Assembly: GCA_027579435.1 (NCBI GenBank)
Contig: JANBPK010000929.1
Coordinates: 1-64,000 of the forward strand
Origin: Candolleomyces eurysporus
Lineage: Eukaryota > Basidiomycota > Agaricomycetes > Agaricales > Psathyrellaceae
Direction: 5' to 3'
Length of the DNA stretch: 64,000 bases
Part shown: positions 46,041 through 55,625 of the stretch, piece after piece
How the letters are laid out: each line of letters begins with the position of its first letter
Numbering within the stretch: position 1 is the first letter of the stretch
Notes under the pieces: generated by a model
What the model saw: the letters and a program-made list of their open reading frames with translations, nothing else
Databases searched by the model: none
What the model was told of the DNA's origin: nothing
Program-made: the position numbers and the translations under genes

Positions 46041-46588
46041 TTACAATCCGAGGAACGCCACGGCAACAGCGCCTCCGATAACACCAGCGCTCATGCCCAC
46101 GGCAGAGGCGCCGTTGTTGTTGGGGCTCGGAGTAGACGTACTGGTACCGGTGGATGTCGAAGGAGCCGTGTTGGTGCCGGTACTGGTGAGGCTTTCGAGA
46201 GAGGAAACAGCAGCGCAAAGCTCCGCATAACCTGTAGCGAAGCAGAATTTGGTGAGTTTACATGAACAACTTGAATTGACTGATAATAAGCTAACCTGAA
46301 ACAAAATCGGGTGGGTTGATCGAAGCATCCGTAAGGCACTTCTTGCAGGCATCGAGATCGTTGAAGACTTGTGTGGCACATGCACATGCAGTGTTGTCAT
46401 TGCAGGCCTAGGGGGAGTGTTAGAGGAATGTCTTTCGATACGAAGAAAATAACTCGGATATTCACCGAAATTTTCTCTCCAACCGCTTCGCATCGGGTGG
46501 CACAAGCTCCCAGGTCCTGCGCAAATGCCAACGGGACCGAGGCAAGGAGGAGGGCGGCGATAGATGCAAAGGCAGTGAATTTCACCAT
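46041..46588 (-). CDS. Small secreted Cys-rich (CFEM-like) protein, probable GPI anchor, array member 1
   Basis: There are three exons (start 46588, donor GTGAATAT after EKIS, second exon near 46408-46298, third ending 46041). The signal peptide is MVKFTAFASIAALLLASVPLAFA. The mature part has eight cysteines in CFEM-like order: CATRC, then C-N-D-N-x-x-C-x-C, then C-K-K-C, then a final LCAAV. After this comes a Ser/Thr-rich linker (STGTNTAPSTSTGTST) and a C-terminal hydrophobic segment (AGVIGGAVAVAFLGL) as in GPI-attachment signals, with a small-residue site (NNNGASA) before it. The product is expected at the cell surface. CFEM proteins in fungi act in heme uptake, adhesion or host interaction; which applies here is unknown. 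Confidence 0.7.
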
Positions 46589-46762
46589 CTCGATTCTAGC
46601 TTTGAGTGAAGAATTTGAAGAAGGGATGGAAATTTTGATACTTATCCTCACAGGCCGGCGTCCCTTTTATTCAAGGCTACCTCCCCGAATTACCCTTCTG
46701 GCGCTAGGCCGGGCTCCTTGCTTTGGGAAGGGATCACCGCTCTTCTAATTGAAACTTTGGCG

Positions 46763-47538
46763 TATGATCATCACTTGTCGACTTGCTCGACCGACGAGCG
46801 CTCAGTTATTTTTTGCCTTCCCCTTTTCCATCGGCCGCCCTCTGTTTAACAGGGAATATAGTTCAAAACACTTCGTCTACTTTCTTACCCTTAAAACCTC
46901 AGTAACGTGTCTCAATATCCTGCCTTAGATCTTTCTCTTCCAGAATTTCCTTTCCCTGGCAAGCTCTACCTTCCGTTAGGTCTAGTTCGGAATGGTCGCC
47001 CGATTCACGGTGTTCCCAGCTCAAACACAGGCTCGCTAGCTACCCTTTCCTCCTTTGAAAACGAAAGACTAACGGCTGCTGCTAAATTTGTGAGGTTGAC
47101 GAATTATTTAATCGTCGCGAGGTCGATCGTGCTCTCTGTACGGGTCGCATTTCGGTCTCGCCAACAGCAACAGTAGTACGTCGGCCACTGTTTCTCATCC
47201 CCTCACAAGGATTGTATCCTTTGCAAGGGGAATAGCCAATATCTAGACCGAGACAGCAACGTGTTGTGAAGGATGCGCAAAGTCGACTAGCTATGATTTC
47301 TCGGCAGAAGATTATCCCTTCGTATTTCGAGATTCCGGATCCCATCGACCGCGCCCATATGGCTTCGACTCATTTGACCACGATCGCTCTTGGTATGAAC
47401 CAGCAGTTGAGGGAGATCCTATTTCGCTTGCTCACCTGGATACTGTGTATTTCGTTCTCTTACATAGTTTTCAAGCATATCCTATCGTATTTCACTCGTA
47501 GCACATGTGCTTGGTTGCTGTATTCAAGCTCTAGATAA
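46763..47538 (+). CDS. Possible small plus-strand gene with mitochondrial-type N-terminus
   Basis: An ATG near 46763 opens a short frame (MIITCRLARPTSAQ ... GRPLFNREYSS) that looks like a mitochondrial presequence. It appears to splice (unresolved intron around 46850-46950) to an exon reading FPGKLYLPLGLVRNGRPI. A further intron (GTAGTACG to GACAG, near 47176-47259) leads to VVKDAQSRLAMISRQKIIPSYFE (shown in part) and a C-terminal helix (FRLLTWILCISFSYIVF) ending at 47538. Composition and splice signals suggest a genuine gene, but the first intron is not resolved and the family is not recognised. It lies between two minus-strand members of the secreted array. Confidence 0.3.
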
Positions 47539-47627
47539 ACCTGCAATGGCTTCCTGTCTATACCGATCTAGTATGAATTACTACAGTAATACGACCCCCA
47601 TAGTTCATCCTACGCAGTGGAACCCGC

Positions 47628-48306
47628 TCACATTCCAAGGCCACTGAGCGACAGACCCACGGCCGCCAGGACAACACCAAGGCTCAATCCGAATGTAGAG
47701 GTACCGTGATTATTGAGCGGAGGCGCGGCCACAGTGGTTGCAGCATCTTTAGGTGCGGTTATAGTCGCAGTATTGGTAGTACTAGTACTGCGAGCGGTGC
47801 TCGTCCCGCTCGACGTCGAGTTCGAGGTCGAAGTCGCGGTGGTCGTTGAAGTCGTGGAGTTGTCCGAATCCGCGAAGGCTTCGCAAATCGCTGCGTGACC
47901 TAATATCCCGGAAAGGATGATCNCNGTCAGCCATGGTCCGGTAAAAAGNTATTACCCGCGAGTAGGTGAACAATATCCTTACCTGAGATTGCCTCAAATC
48001 CTGGGATGGCGGAAGTGTCGATTCCGGCTTCTGTTACACATTCGGCGCAAGCTGCAACGTCAGTGATAACTTGAGGAGCACAGATGCATGCTACATCGTC
48101 ACTGGGGCATGCCTAGTAGGTAAAAAATGATTGTAAGCTAAGGAAGTGTAAAGAAAGAATTAAATCTCGCCATCACTCACAGTGAGCCCTGCGGCAGCTG
48201 CCTGGCATTGACCACATCCGTCCTCGCCCTGAGCAAATGCTGGAGCTGCCAAAAAGAGGAGTGCAGCAACCGAGGAGAACTTGAGGAGGGCGTTTGCTTT
48301 GACCAT
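47628..48306 (-). CDS. Small secreted Cys-rich (CFEM-like) protein, array member 2
   Basis: This is a paralog of the neighbours, with the same three-exon layout. The signal peptide is MVKANALLKFSSVAALLFLAAPAFA. The cysteines run C-G-Q-C, ACPSDDVACIC, AACAECVTEAGIDTSAIPG and AICEAF, eight in all; the first pair is spaced C-x2-C instead of C-x3-C. The Ser/Thr/Asn linker is long and repetitive (about 60 residues) and the C-terminus is hydrophobic (FGLSLGVVLAAVGLSLSGLGM), fitting a GPI signal. A donor GTGAGTGATGG near 48180 and an acceptor near 48115 were read. N calls in the second intron do not touch the coding part. Confidence 0.7.
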
Positions 48307-49095
48307 TCTTCCTTTTAGCACTTGAGGGGATTTGGGATTCCGAGGTGAAGGCGAAAGCTCAAAAGAGTCGGGTCCTGGAGGAATCGATTGTCGACGATGA
48401 CCTGGCAGGTTTAAGTACACAAGCCACCTACAGTCTATCCGAATATCGCTTCATCAAGCGAGAGCCGTTCCAATGAGACAGGGACACACAGCGTATAGAT
48501 CCGGGGAAGCGATCCAACAAATTTGATTTTCAATATGTTGGTTCTTGGTTTTAATTATTGCTCAATGCTACTTTAAGTTGTAGCAATGAGCCCCTTCGAA
48601 TTCCATCTGTCAGTTGTGTTTCGAGGGAACTTGTTAGCAGAAGCAACAGACTCTGGTACTTTCACGGAACCGAACCCCATCATGATGATCTCGGAGTTGC
48701 TGGCGCTCATTTGATGAGAGCCGGGCGCCCAGATCCTCGGCTTCGTCGGAACCCGGGCGCTTGATGCCCTGACAATGAGCGGAAGATCCTTGACTTGGAG
48801 CCTTCTCATATAGATCGCAGTGGGCTCGGAACGGCTCCGAGACGACGCGATACATGTCTGTGACACATGGAGGAGATATTAAAAGTCCCGAACTAGGGGC
48901 GGTATAATCTGACAAGGTGGATAGGAAACATCGATTCTAAGTTCAATTTGTCCATAAAACTTCTAATAACTTCAAAGTCATTAATATCGTGATCACATTA
49001 ACAGGAAAGAGTCTATACGAATTGTTCTATGCATGGCTAAATGTCCGTATAATCTATAACAGGGTGGAGAGTCCCTGTTTAACCTGCACACGACC
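48307..49095. other. Spacer within the secreted-protein array
   Basis: This is promoter-side sequence of member 2 and 3' flank of member 3. A minus-strand open stretch at 48573-48866 has no domain and no supporting splice pattern. Nothing else is seen. Confidence 0.35.
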
Positions 49096-49702
49096 TTACA
49101 GCAGTGCGCCGAGGGCCAGACCGGCTACGGAGACAATTGCGCCAGCGCTCAATTTGAGCGTGGAGGCACCGTTATTCGCGGGATTCTGAGTTGAATTGGA
49201 CGTGGGTGCCGTGCTGGTGGCGGAGGCGGTAGTCGACGTGGTGGTAATGAACTCCCTGCAGACTGTCGAGTGGTGATCTAGAGACAAAAAACGCGCCAGG
49301 TGTCAGATAGCCGGATGAAGGACGGAACGGCGCCCGGAATGAAAAAATGCTGAACGCTGAACGTACTCCTCAGAATCTCGTTGTAGCCTGGTACGGACGA
49401 GGTTTCAACTTTGGAATCTGTCACACACTTCCTGCATGCTTCAGCGTCCTCGAGGAGCTGAGGACTGCAGACACAAGACTTGTCCTCATCCGGGCAGGCC
49501 TAAAACGGAGCGGGTTCGGAGTCAGCGTTGACCATCCATACTGGTATCCAGCGGCCAACCCAAACTCATTGATACCACTGACCTCAATCGCGCTGATAAC
49601 CTGGCAAGGCGTTACACATTGCTGGGGGGTCTGAGCCAACACGGGCGCTGAAGCGAAGAGAATCGAGGCCATGGAGACAGCGAGGATCGTGAGCTTGACC
49701 AT
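49096..49702 (-). CDS. Small secreted Cys-rich (CFEM-like) protein, array member 3
   Basis: The signal peptide is MVKLTILAVSMASILFASAPVLA, followed by CVTPC, ACPDEDKSCVC, ACRKCVTDSKVETSSVPG and TVCREF, eight cysteines in the family order. The exon junctions fall at the same positions as in the paralogs (after SAIE and after the EILR segment). A Thr/Ser-rich linker and a hydrophobic tail (LSAGAIVSVAGLALGALL, stop at 49096) indicate GPI anchoring. The gene is intact. Confidence 0.7.
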
Positions 49703-50398
49703 CTCTAAGGTAAAATGGGTAGTAGAAATGCAGAAGTCTAGCGGGGAAGCTGAGCAGAAGAGGGGGAGTCGTAAGTGGAAGAGATGAATCACGTCGAGAA
49801 CACTCCTGCCGTCACCCACACGAATTTTATACTTTGCCTCGGTGGGCCTCGAGGTAAACAATCCGACAGCATGGTCGGACGTTCAAATATGCCGTAGTGA
49901 CCCTGAGCCACAGTCACCGCTTACGACCTTTTTTGTTGGTGCTCATGTTTCGCAAAAACACTCCATATGTCATTTCGCGTGTTAGCGGTGAGCGCCCGCG
50001 CCCACCATCATGCCGGCACGAGCGCAGCGTCGAGATATTTGACCCAGAGGCTTCGTGATTCACGGAAATATCAACACGCTCAGCTGCGTTTCCCTGTGTA
50101 CACCGTCAACAAATTCCAACTCGTGTTCAGGTCAAGCAGAGGGTGCAGTGCAGTGCAGTGCGGCGCATTTCAATGGAAATAGGTTTCATGAACAAAATCA
50201 AGACTAGGACGTCGGCAATAAGGCTACATGGCTAGAAACCAGCTAGTTCTACAGATCGGAGCTCATAACTATGCTACAGATGAAACGGATATTACAATGT
50301 ACATACTAGTAAAAGAACGAGATGGAGAATCGTGATAGGGTATGTGGTTTTCTCGTCAAACGGCATTCATCAAAATAATAGCAAAGAGCCAAAAAGGA
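49703..50398. other. Spacer within the secreted-protein array
   Basis: No gene is supported. A short GCAGTGCAGTGCAGTGC triplet-like repeat lies near 50145-50161. Confidence 0.35.
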
Positions 50399-50937
50399 TC
50401 AAAATTGAAGGTAAATGGCCACGAAAGAAGAGAGCAGACCACTGCCCAAGACGCCAAAGCTCAGCCCATGAGTAACGGCAGATGAGTGTGCTGCATTGGC
50501 AGCTGGGCCACCTGTCGTGGTAGTAGTAACAGGGACAGTGAAGTCTTCGCAAAGATTTCCGAGTCCTAAAGCACGAAGAAAACGCATTCCCTGGTTAGCT
50601 GATCATATACAAGAAAGCACAAACTGAAGCATACCTGCGATGAGCCCGTATCCGGTAACAGTGGAAGTATCGACACCAGCGTCAGTCAAACACTTGACGC
50701 AATCCGTAGCGTCCGAGATGATCTGAGGCGCGCATGTGCAGTCGATATCATCGCTTCGACATTCCTGGTAGACTGGTGAGTGGGTAACCCAAAGCCACGA
50801 TGCACAGCGGAACATACCTGAATGCGATCAACCGCCTTGCATGAGGCTGCGCACGCTGCAGGTGCCTCAGCGAGAACCGGGAGGGCGGCGAAATAGAACG
50901 CAATCAATGAAACGATAAAGGTGAAGATCCTAGCCAT
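50399..50937 (-). CDS. Small secreted Cys-rich (CFEM-like) protein, array member 4
   Basis: The signal peptide is MARIFTFIVSLIAFYFAALPVLA, then CAASC, ECRSDDIDCTC, DCVKCLTDAGVDTSTVTG and NLCEDF, with the eight-cysteine family order kept. The exon borders match the paralogs. The linker is much shorter (TVPVTTTTTGG) than in members 1-3. The hydrophobic C-terminus (LSFGVLGSGLLSSFVAIYLQF, stop at 50399) fits a GPI signal. This is the most distant member by sequence and closes the array. Confidence 0.7.
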
Positions 50938-52964
50938 GTCGTGCAGTTGAGCTAACCAGAGAGAGCGAAGGAGACGAGACGAGAGGGGTCTGGAGTGGGT
51001 GGCTAGTGGGTGTCTGCCTTGTTTTTCATCACAAGTTTTACACCAGCCTATATAGGTCAAATTGACCTTGATCCAAAACGGGTGATGATGCGGCATTTTC
51101 GTCGGCCTGCAGGGGAAGAAAACATTCTTCCCCGCCTCACGGTGACTGTTTTGGCCTACAGTCTAACATTTCATTTCCGTCCATGGCAGACAAAGGTTGG
51201 TTGATCCCGAGAGATAGTATGTAGAGCCTATTTCAAGGTGAAAAGATAGCACAAATTTGAATAAAAGATCGAATTGAATATCGGACATAGAGCACAACAA
51301 CGCGGAACCTAGCAACAGTCAACTAGAACTGGCCAACGTGACGCTCCACCCACAGGCGCCTACGCTCGACGGCCTTGTTCTTGGCCCCACTGCCGTCGGC
51401 AAGTGCCCGACAACAGGTTCCAGCCTTGTTCCAGCAATGGCTCAAGAAGCATCATTGACCCGATTTAGAAGCGCAACATGTAGTATAAAAGGTCAGAAAG
51501 CACAGAACGTCCAGAACATGCTTCAGTGCTCTTATAATAGAGCGGGCATGCAGTTGCCACCCGGCCATGGAGCGGCGTTGGATGCCAAGGGTGAAGAACA
51601 AGAGGTTTGCTACCGTCAGCCAGGTAGCCATTGCAAACCAGGTGGCCTAGAACGAGCTCTCGCATTCCAAAGAGCTTCCGTACACATGAGAGGCGCCTAG
51701 AGGTTTGTCAAGCCAGATCAAGAAATCGAGTGTATCGATTAGTCGCTTTTGCCAAATTTAAAGGGCTCGAGACGCACAGATCTCAAAGGTCGTATGACCG
51801 GCATCTAAGGAAATCAATATTTCCCAGGAGGTCAGAGGTCATCGGGTCGTTACATTTCATCAGAAGTAGGGTAGAAAGAAGGGTGGAGTAAGACGGTACC
51901 GTTACATATAATTCTGGAAGATCCTGTAGCCGCCAATGAAAAGAACCCCAGGTTTGACAGAACCTTTTTCTGTAAACGTCATGAGAAACCGAGAGAATCG
52001 TAAGGATATCGATGCGGACGACCCGGTATATCAGGAATTCACTTCGAAAAATCAATATATGACGCACTTTCCAAGAAGCGTGGAGCAGCACAGCTTGGGG
52101 AACGAGTGCGAGCGGGCGCATTTGATGCGGGGAATAGGCTTGCTCGATCTGTTTCCGGTTATGATCCACCTGGAATAGGGTAGTTGCAATACTTACTTGA
52201 GGAGGGTCACTGGGAGGCCAGCGGGAGGCTTTGGGCAAGGAGATGGCTTGAGGGTTCGCGAGTAAGAGGGTTAATTGCCAGAGCAGGTTCTTTAAAGCAC
52301 TTCTATGATTCCAAGCCGACGTCAAGCCTTCTTCTGCTCAGGGGCGGATCTTCGACATTTCGACACGAGCCAGTGGCGACGAATCCCGGCGATAACTGGG
52401 TTTCCGTGGTACACGCCACACCACTTGCAGGGGTCACGGATTGCTTTGCCATCTGGTCCCAGGGTGGTAGCTACGACTCGGCTCCTTTCAAGACCTTGAG
52501 GAACGATTCTCGGGTGAACTGGTCCTGGCAGTTCATCACAAAGACCCTTTTGAAGAGACAAAAGGGGTTTCAGCTTTCACATACCAGAAGGATAGAAATA
52601 AGTGACAGGTACCGACTGATTCAGCTCCTCGTTCTCTACCTTCTTCCCGGACCCCCAAGGTTGAGCCAACGTCGTCCGTTGGCCATTTCAAGAGCGCAGT
52701 AGGACATCCTAATCGGGGCGTGAGAAGAGTAGTCAGGAGAAGACAGGGACACACAGCCACATCAGACCATCCTTCCTCCCATTTCACATGCCAATCTCCC
52801 CGAGCAAGTTCTGAGTTTGGCGGATATTAATCTTCTAGTCCGTATATCACTAATTTCAAGCGCCAATGCTCACCAATTTTCTAGGTTTCTCTCCTACGCA
52901 CTCCTTGCGTTCTATTTCTGCTCTCAGAGCTTAACATTCTACGGATACGGGACTGCCGGGTACG
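50938..52964. other. Gene-poor stretch, possible decayed membrane-protein gene
   Basis: On the minus strand, 51465-51665 and 51783-52325 carry protein-like pieces, including hydrophobic ones (ATWLTVANLLFFTLGIQRR near 51570-51620). They are separated by stops and have no confident splice model. They may be remains of a multi-helix protein. The 3' end of the stretch is pyrimidine-rich and leads into the bHLH gene. Confidence 0.3.
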
Positions 52965-54330
52965 ATGGAGACCCTTTTGACGCCCACGGAATCGCTCGCA
53001 TTCCAGTCCTTTTTGGCTGCGGTCGATACCTCGCATCCTCCGAGCGACTGGGCTACATACGCTTCGCAGTTTGACCCCAGTTCAGCGAACCGGGACGATG
53101 ACGACATTATCCTCAATTCCCTGGCCCCACCACCAGAAAACGAGTCGTTAGCAAAGGCGACCAAGGATCTAATGTCATTGGATGCTGTCGGCTGGTCAGA
53201 CACGTCCATGATGCCGCCAAACCAGCACCAGCACCAGCAGCAACCACTAATGTATGACCATCAGATTCAGCACCACCAACAAACCCAGCCTTTGCTGACC
53301 CAGCCTCTGCACCGGCAACACTCGTACTCGTCCGTACACGAGCCATTCCCGTTTCTGAATCCAAAGGGGTCGAATGTCCCCTTCCAGCAGCAGCAACAAT
53401 ATCCCCATCCCCATCCCCTCCAGCAGCCGTCGCTCAATCTGAACCACATGAACAGCCCCACGACACCCACAGATATGTTCTCGTTCCCTCAACAGCACCA
53501 GCAACAGCAGCAACAACCACATCCGTCGACCCACCAACCCTCAATACCGTCGACGGCACCCGCAGCGAAGCGTGCCATAAGATCCAACTCTGTCCGGATA
53601 CCACCCTCAGCAAACCCNCCGGTTCGACAACGCCGGTCCTCGCAGTCCCCTCGCCCAAGCCAAGGAACTGCCAAGCCCGCGTTNCTTTCACCCTCACAGA
53701 AGAAAGCCAACCACATCCAGTCGGAGCAGAAGAGGAGAGCGAACATCCGGAGAGGGTACGAAGCGTTATGCGAGACCGTTCCCGCCTTGAGGGAGGCCAT
53801 CCGGGAGGAGGAAGAGGAAATTCAGCGGGCGGCCGCGCTGGCTGCCGCTGGGTTAGCAAATGGTGGGCCCAAGGGTAAAGCGTCGGGTAAGAAGAGGGCT
53901 GCAAAAAAGAAGGAGGTGGAAGAAGGTGGAAGCGGATCGGGTGCAAAGGATAAAATCGATGGACGGGCGGGTCCCCGGAGTGAAAATGTGGTGCTATCGA
54001 AAAGTATGTCACGTAAACCTTTCATTTGAACGTCGCCTGACCCTTCTTACAGCGATAGACTATGTCAACGAGCTCTTGTCTGAGCGTGCAAACCTCCTGG
54101 CGCGGCTGCAGAAAGCACGGTCAGCGTTGCCGCCAGGGCATCCGAGTCTCACGCCGTTGTCACCGGAGCCAGCTTGGGAGAGGGAATGGAAAGGTGGGGA
54201 AGGGAAGTTTGGCGGCGAGGACGAAGAAGAGGGCGAGGAAAGTGAAGGTGAAGGCGAAGGGGAGGATGACAGAGACAGTCCACAAGTCAACGGAACGAAG
54301 GGCAAGCAGAGGACTTCGAGAACTGGATAG
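52965..54330 (+). CDS. bHLH transcription factor with long loop and poly-Gln/His tracts
   Basis: There are two exons (52965-54003 and 54053-54330; donor GTATGT, acceptor TTACAG) giving 438 residues. Residues 85-190 are Gln/His/Pro-rich, with several CAG/CAC/CAA runs. The basic region (246-262) contains H250-x3-E254-x2-R257-R258, the residue set that contacts E-box DNA. Helix 1 is IRRGYEALCETVPALREAI. A highly charged loop of about 60 residues (283-341, Lys/Glu/Gly-rich) follows, and helix 2 (VLSKTIDYVNELLSERANLLARLQKAR) runs into a leucine-zipper-like extension. The intron falls just before helix 2. The C-terminal about 70 residues are Glu/Gly-rich. Nuclear E-box binding, probably as a dimer, is expected; target genes are unknown. 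Confidence 0.85.
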
Positions 54331-54835
54331 CGACTTCAAGTCACCCTTCGTTTCATATCTTTCTCATTCACCATCCTTTTATCCCATGTTCGTTAGACAT
54401 CCTGTCTTTTCTTTTGTGATCGCCCCTCCTTTACTAATACCCATTTACCTAGTATAATCCTTTCCCTCTGGTTCTTTTGGCCTTAATATTAGTTATATAT
54501 ATCATGTCTTGGGCCGTTGTAACAATTGGACAATGTACATTGTTTTCTATGTGTCGTTTGGTTAATCGTAATGTATCAAGTTAGTATTACAGACGTCTGC
54601 TTACTCATAGGACTTTACTGATCACTCCTCAAAAGTATGGTCCTCACTCCCTGCGGGTCTCCGAAGGAACTGAATGATTTGGAAGGAACAGCGAGAGGAG
54701 GTACGTGATAAATAGCTCAGTCCTCCTAATCCTTTCTCNTTTTTGACTATCTCTATGTACTTCTGTTCACCATTGCCTTTGGCAATGGGCTAGCGCTACG
54801 ACATGCGACAGGCTGAAACCACTAGCAAACGACCC
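54331..54835. other. 3' flanking stretch
   Basis: This is A+T-rich sequence downstream of the bHLH gene and downstream of the next minus-strand gene, so the two genes converge here. No gene is supported. Confidence 0.4.
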
Positions 54836-55426
54836 CTACATCCCTTCTAATTTTTCCTTCGAGTTTACGATAGGCTTCTTGAGGTCTCGCTCAATCCAAT
54901 TCACAGTTTCCTTCTTCACAACGCCTCCGTCCTCGAGACGTCGAAGAACGCGGATCGTCCAGCCCTGACAATGTTCCTTGACAGAGGCCCGATCCGGGGC
55001 GCTTGGCGGCGCTTCCTCGCTGACAGCCGCTTCGACCTCCTTCTCTTGATCCTCGCTCAGATCGTTGTTCAGCGTGTAAAACGTCTTGCCCTCCGGAGCC
55101 GCGAATACAGCGACGTCGTCGCCATGCTGGTAGTGCATAAACGTAGCGTCCCCGGTGACCTGCCACTGCCTCCCCTTTGAAGTCGCCGTTTCACCGATGC
55201 AGGCGAAGAGCGACCAGTGGCGAGGCTCTCCTTCCAATTGGTCCTCCAGGACGAGGTAAAGTTGTTTCTTAGGCTCCTCCTGGTCCGGAAGGGAGATTTC
55301 TTCCCATTGCCCTGGAGCACCGGTCTGGGGGTCAATCTTGCGAGAGAACATTCGGCCGTCTGGAAGTGTTTGATGCTCTGTCTTCTTCCGCCATGGTTCG
55401 ACCGCTTTTGATTGAGAAGACGACAT
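54836..55426 (-). CDS. Conserved hypothetical protein with HWSLF motif
   Basis: This is a single exon of 196 codons, from MSSSQSKAVEPWRKK to a Lys-rich C-terminus. The central about 90 residues look like a folded domain: LYLVLEDQLEG, a short turn, then RHWSLF, then WQVTGDATFMHYQHGDDV. The H-W-S-L-F strand followed by a G-D-A/T and an H are arranged like the permuted papain-type (NlpC/LRAT-like) folds seen in several fungal hypothetical families, but I cannot place it. It has no signal peptide and no membrane helix. Codon use is typical of the neighbours. Confidence 0.6.
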   Translation of the reverse strand: MSSSQSKAVEPWRKKTEHQTLPDGRMFSRKIDPQTGAPGQWEEISLPDQEEPKKQLYLVLEDQLEGEPRHWSLFACIGETATSKGRQWQVTGDATFMHYQHGDDVAVFAAPEGKTFYTLNNDLSEDQEKEVEAAVSEEAPPSAPDRASVKEHCQGWTIRVLRRLEDGGVVKKETVNWIERDLKKPIVNSKEKLEGM

Positions 55427-55625
55427 CTGGGGTGAACGTTAGGTGTTGAGTAGCGGTTGTGTATCAAGAAAAAGACCCAACGTTGCTGCTCTTAAGCTCT
55501 AGGATTTGGTTGAGGAGCCGATGCCCCTGATTAGAATGATTCAGAAGTTTAGGGGGATTTCATTCCGTACGATCGATTCAAGTTACAACCAAAAATGTCT
55601 GATCCAGTGGAGGAAAAGGTAACAA

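Noticed and set aside
51338..52702. A possible fifth member of the secreted Cys-rich array or another DUF6533 gene
   Set aside because: Neither the eight-cysteine pattern nor the Y-Y-D-Y-L-L-T-F signature is present.
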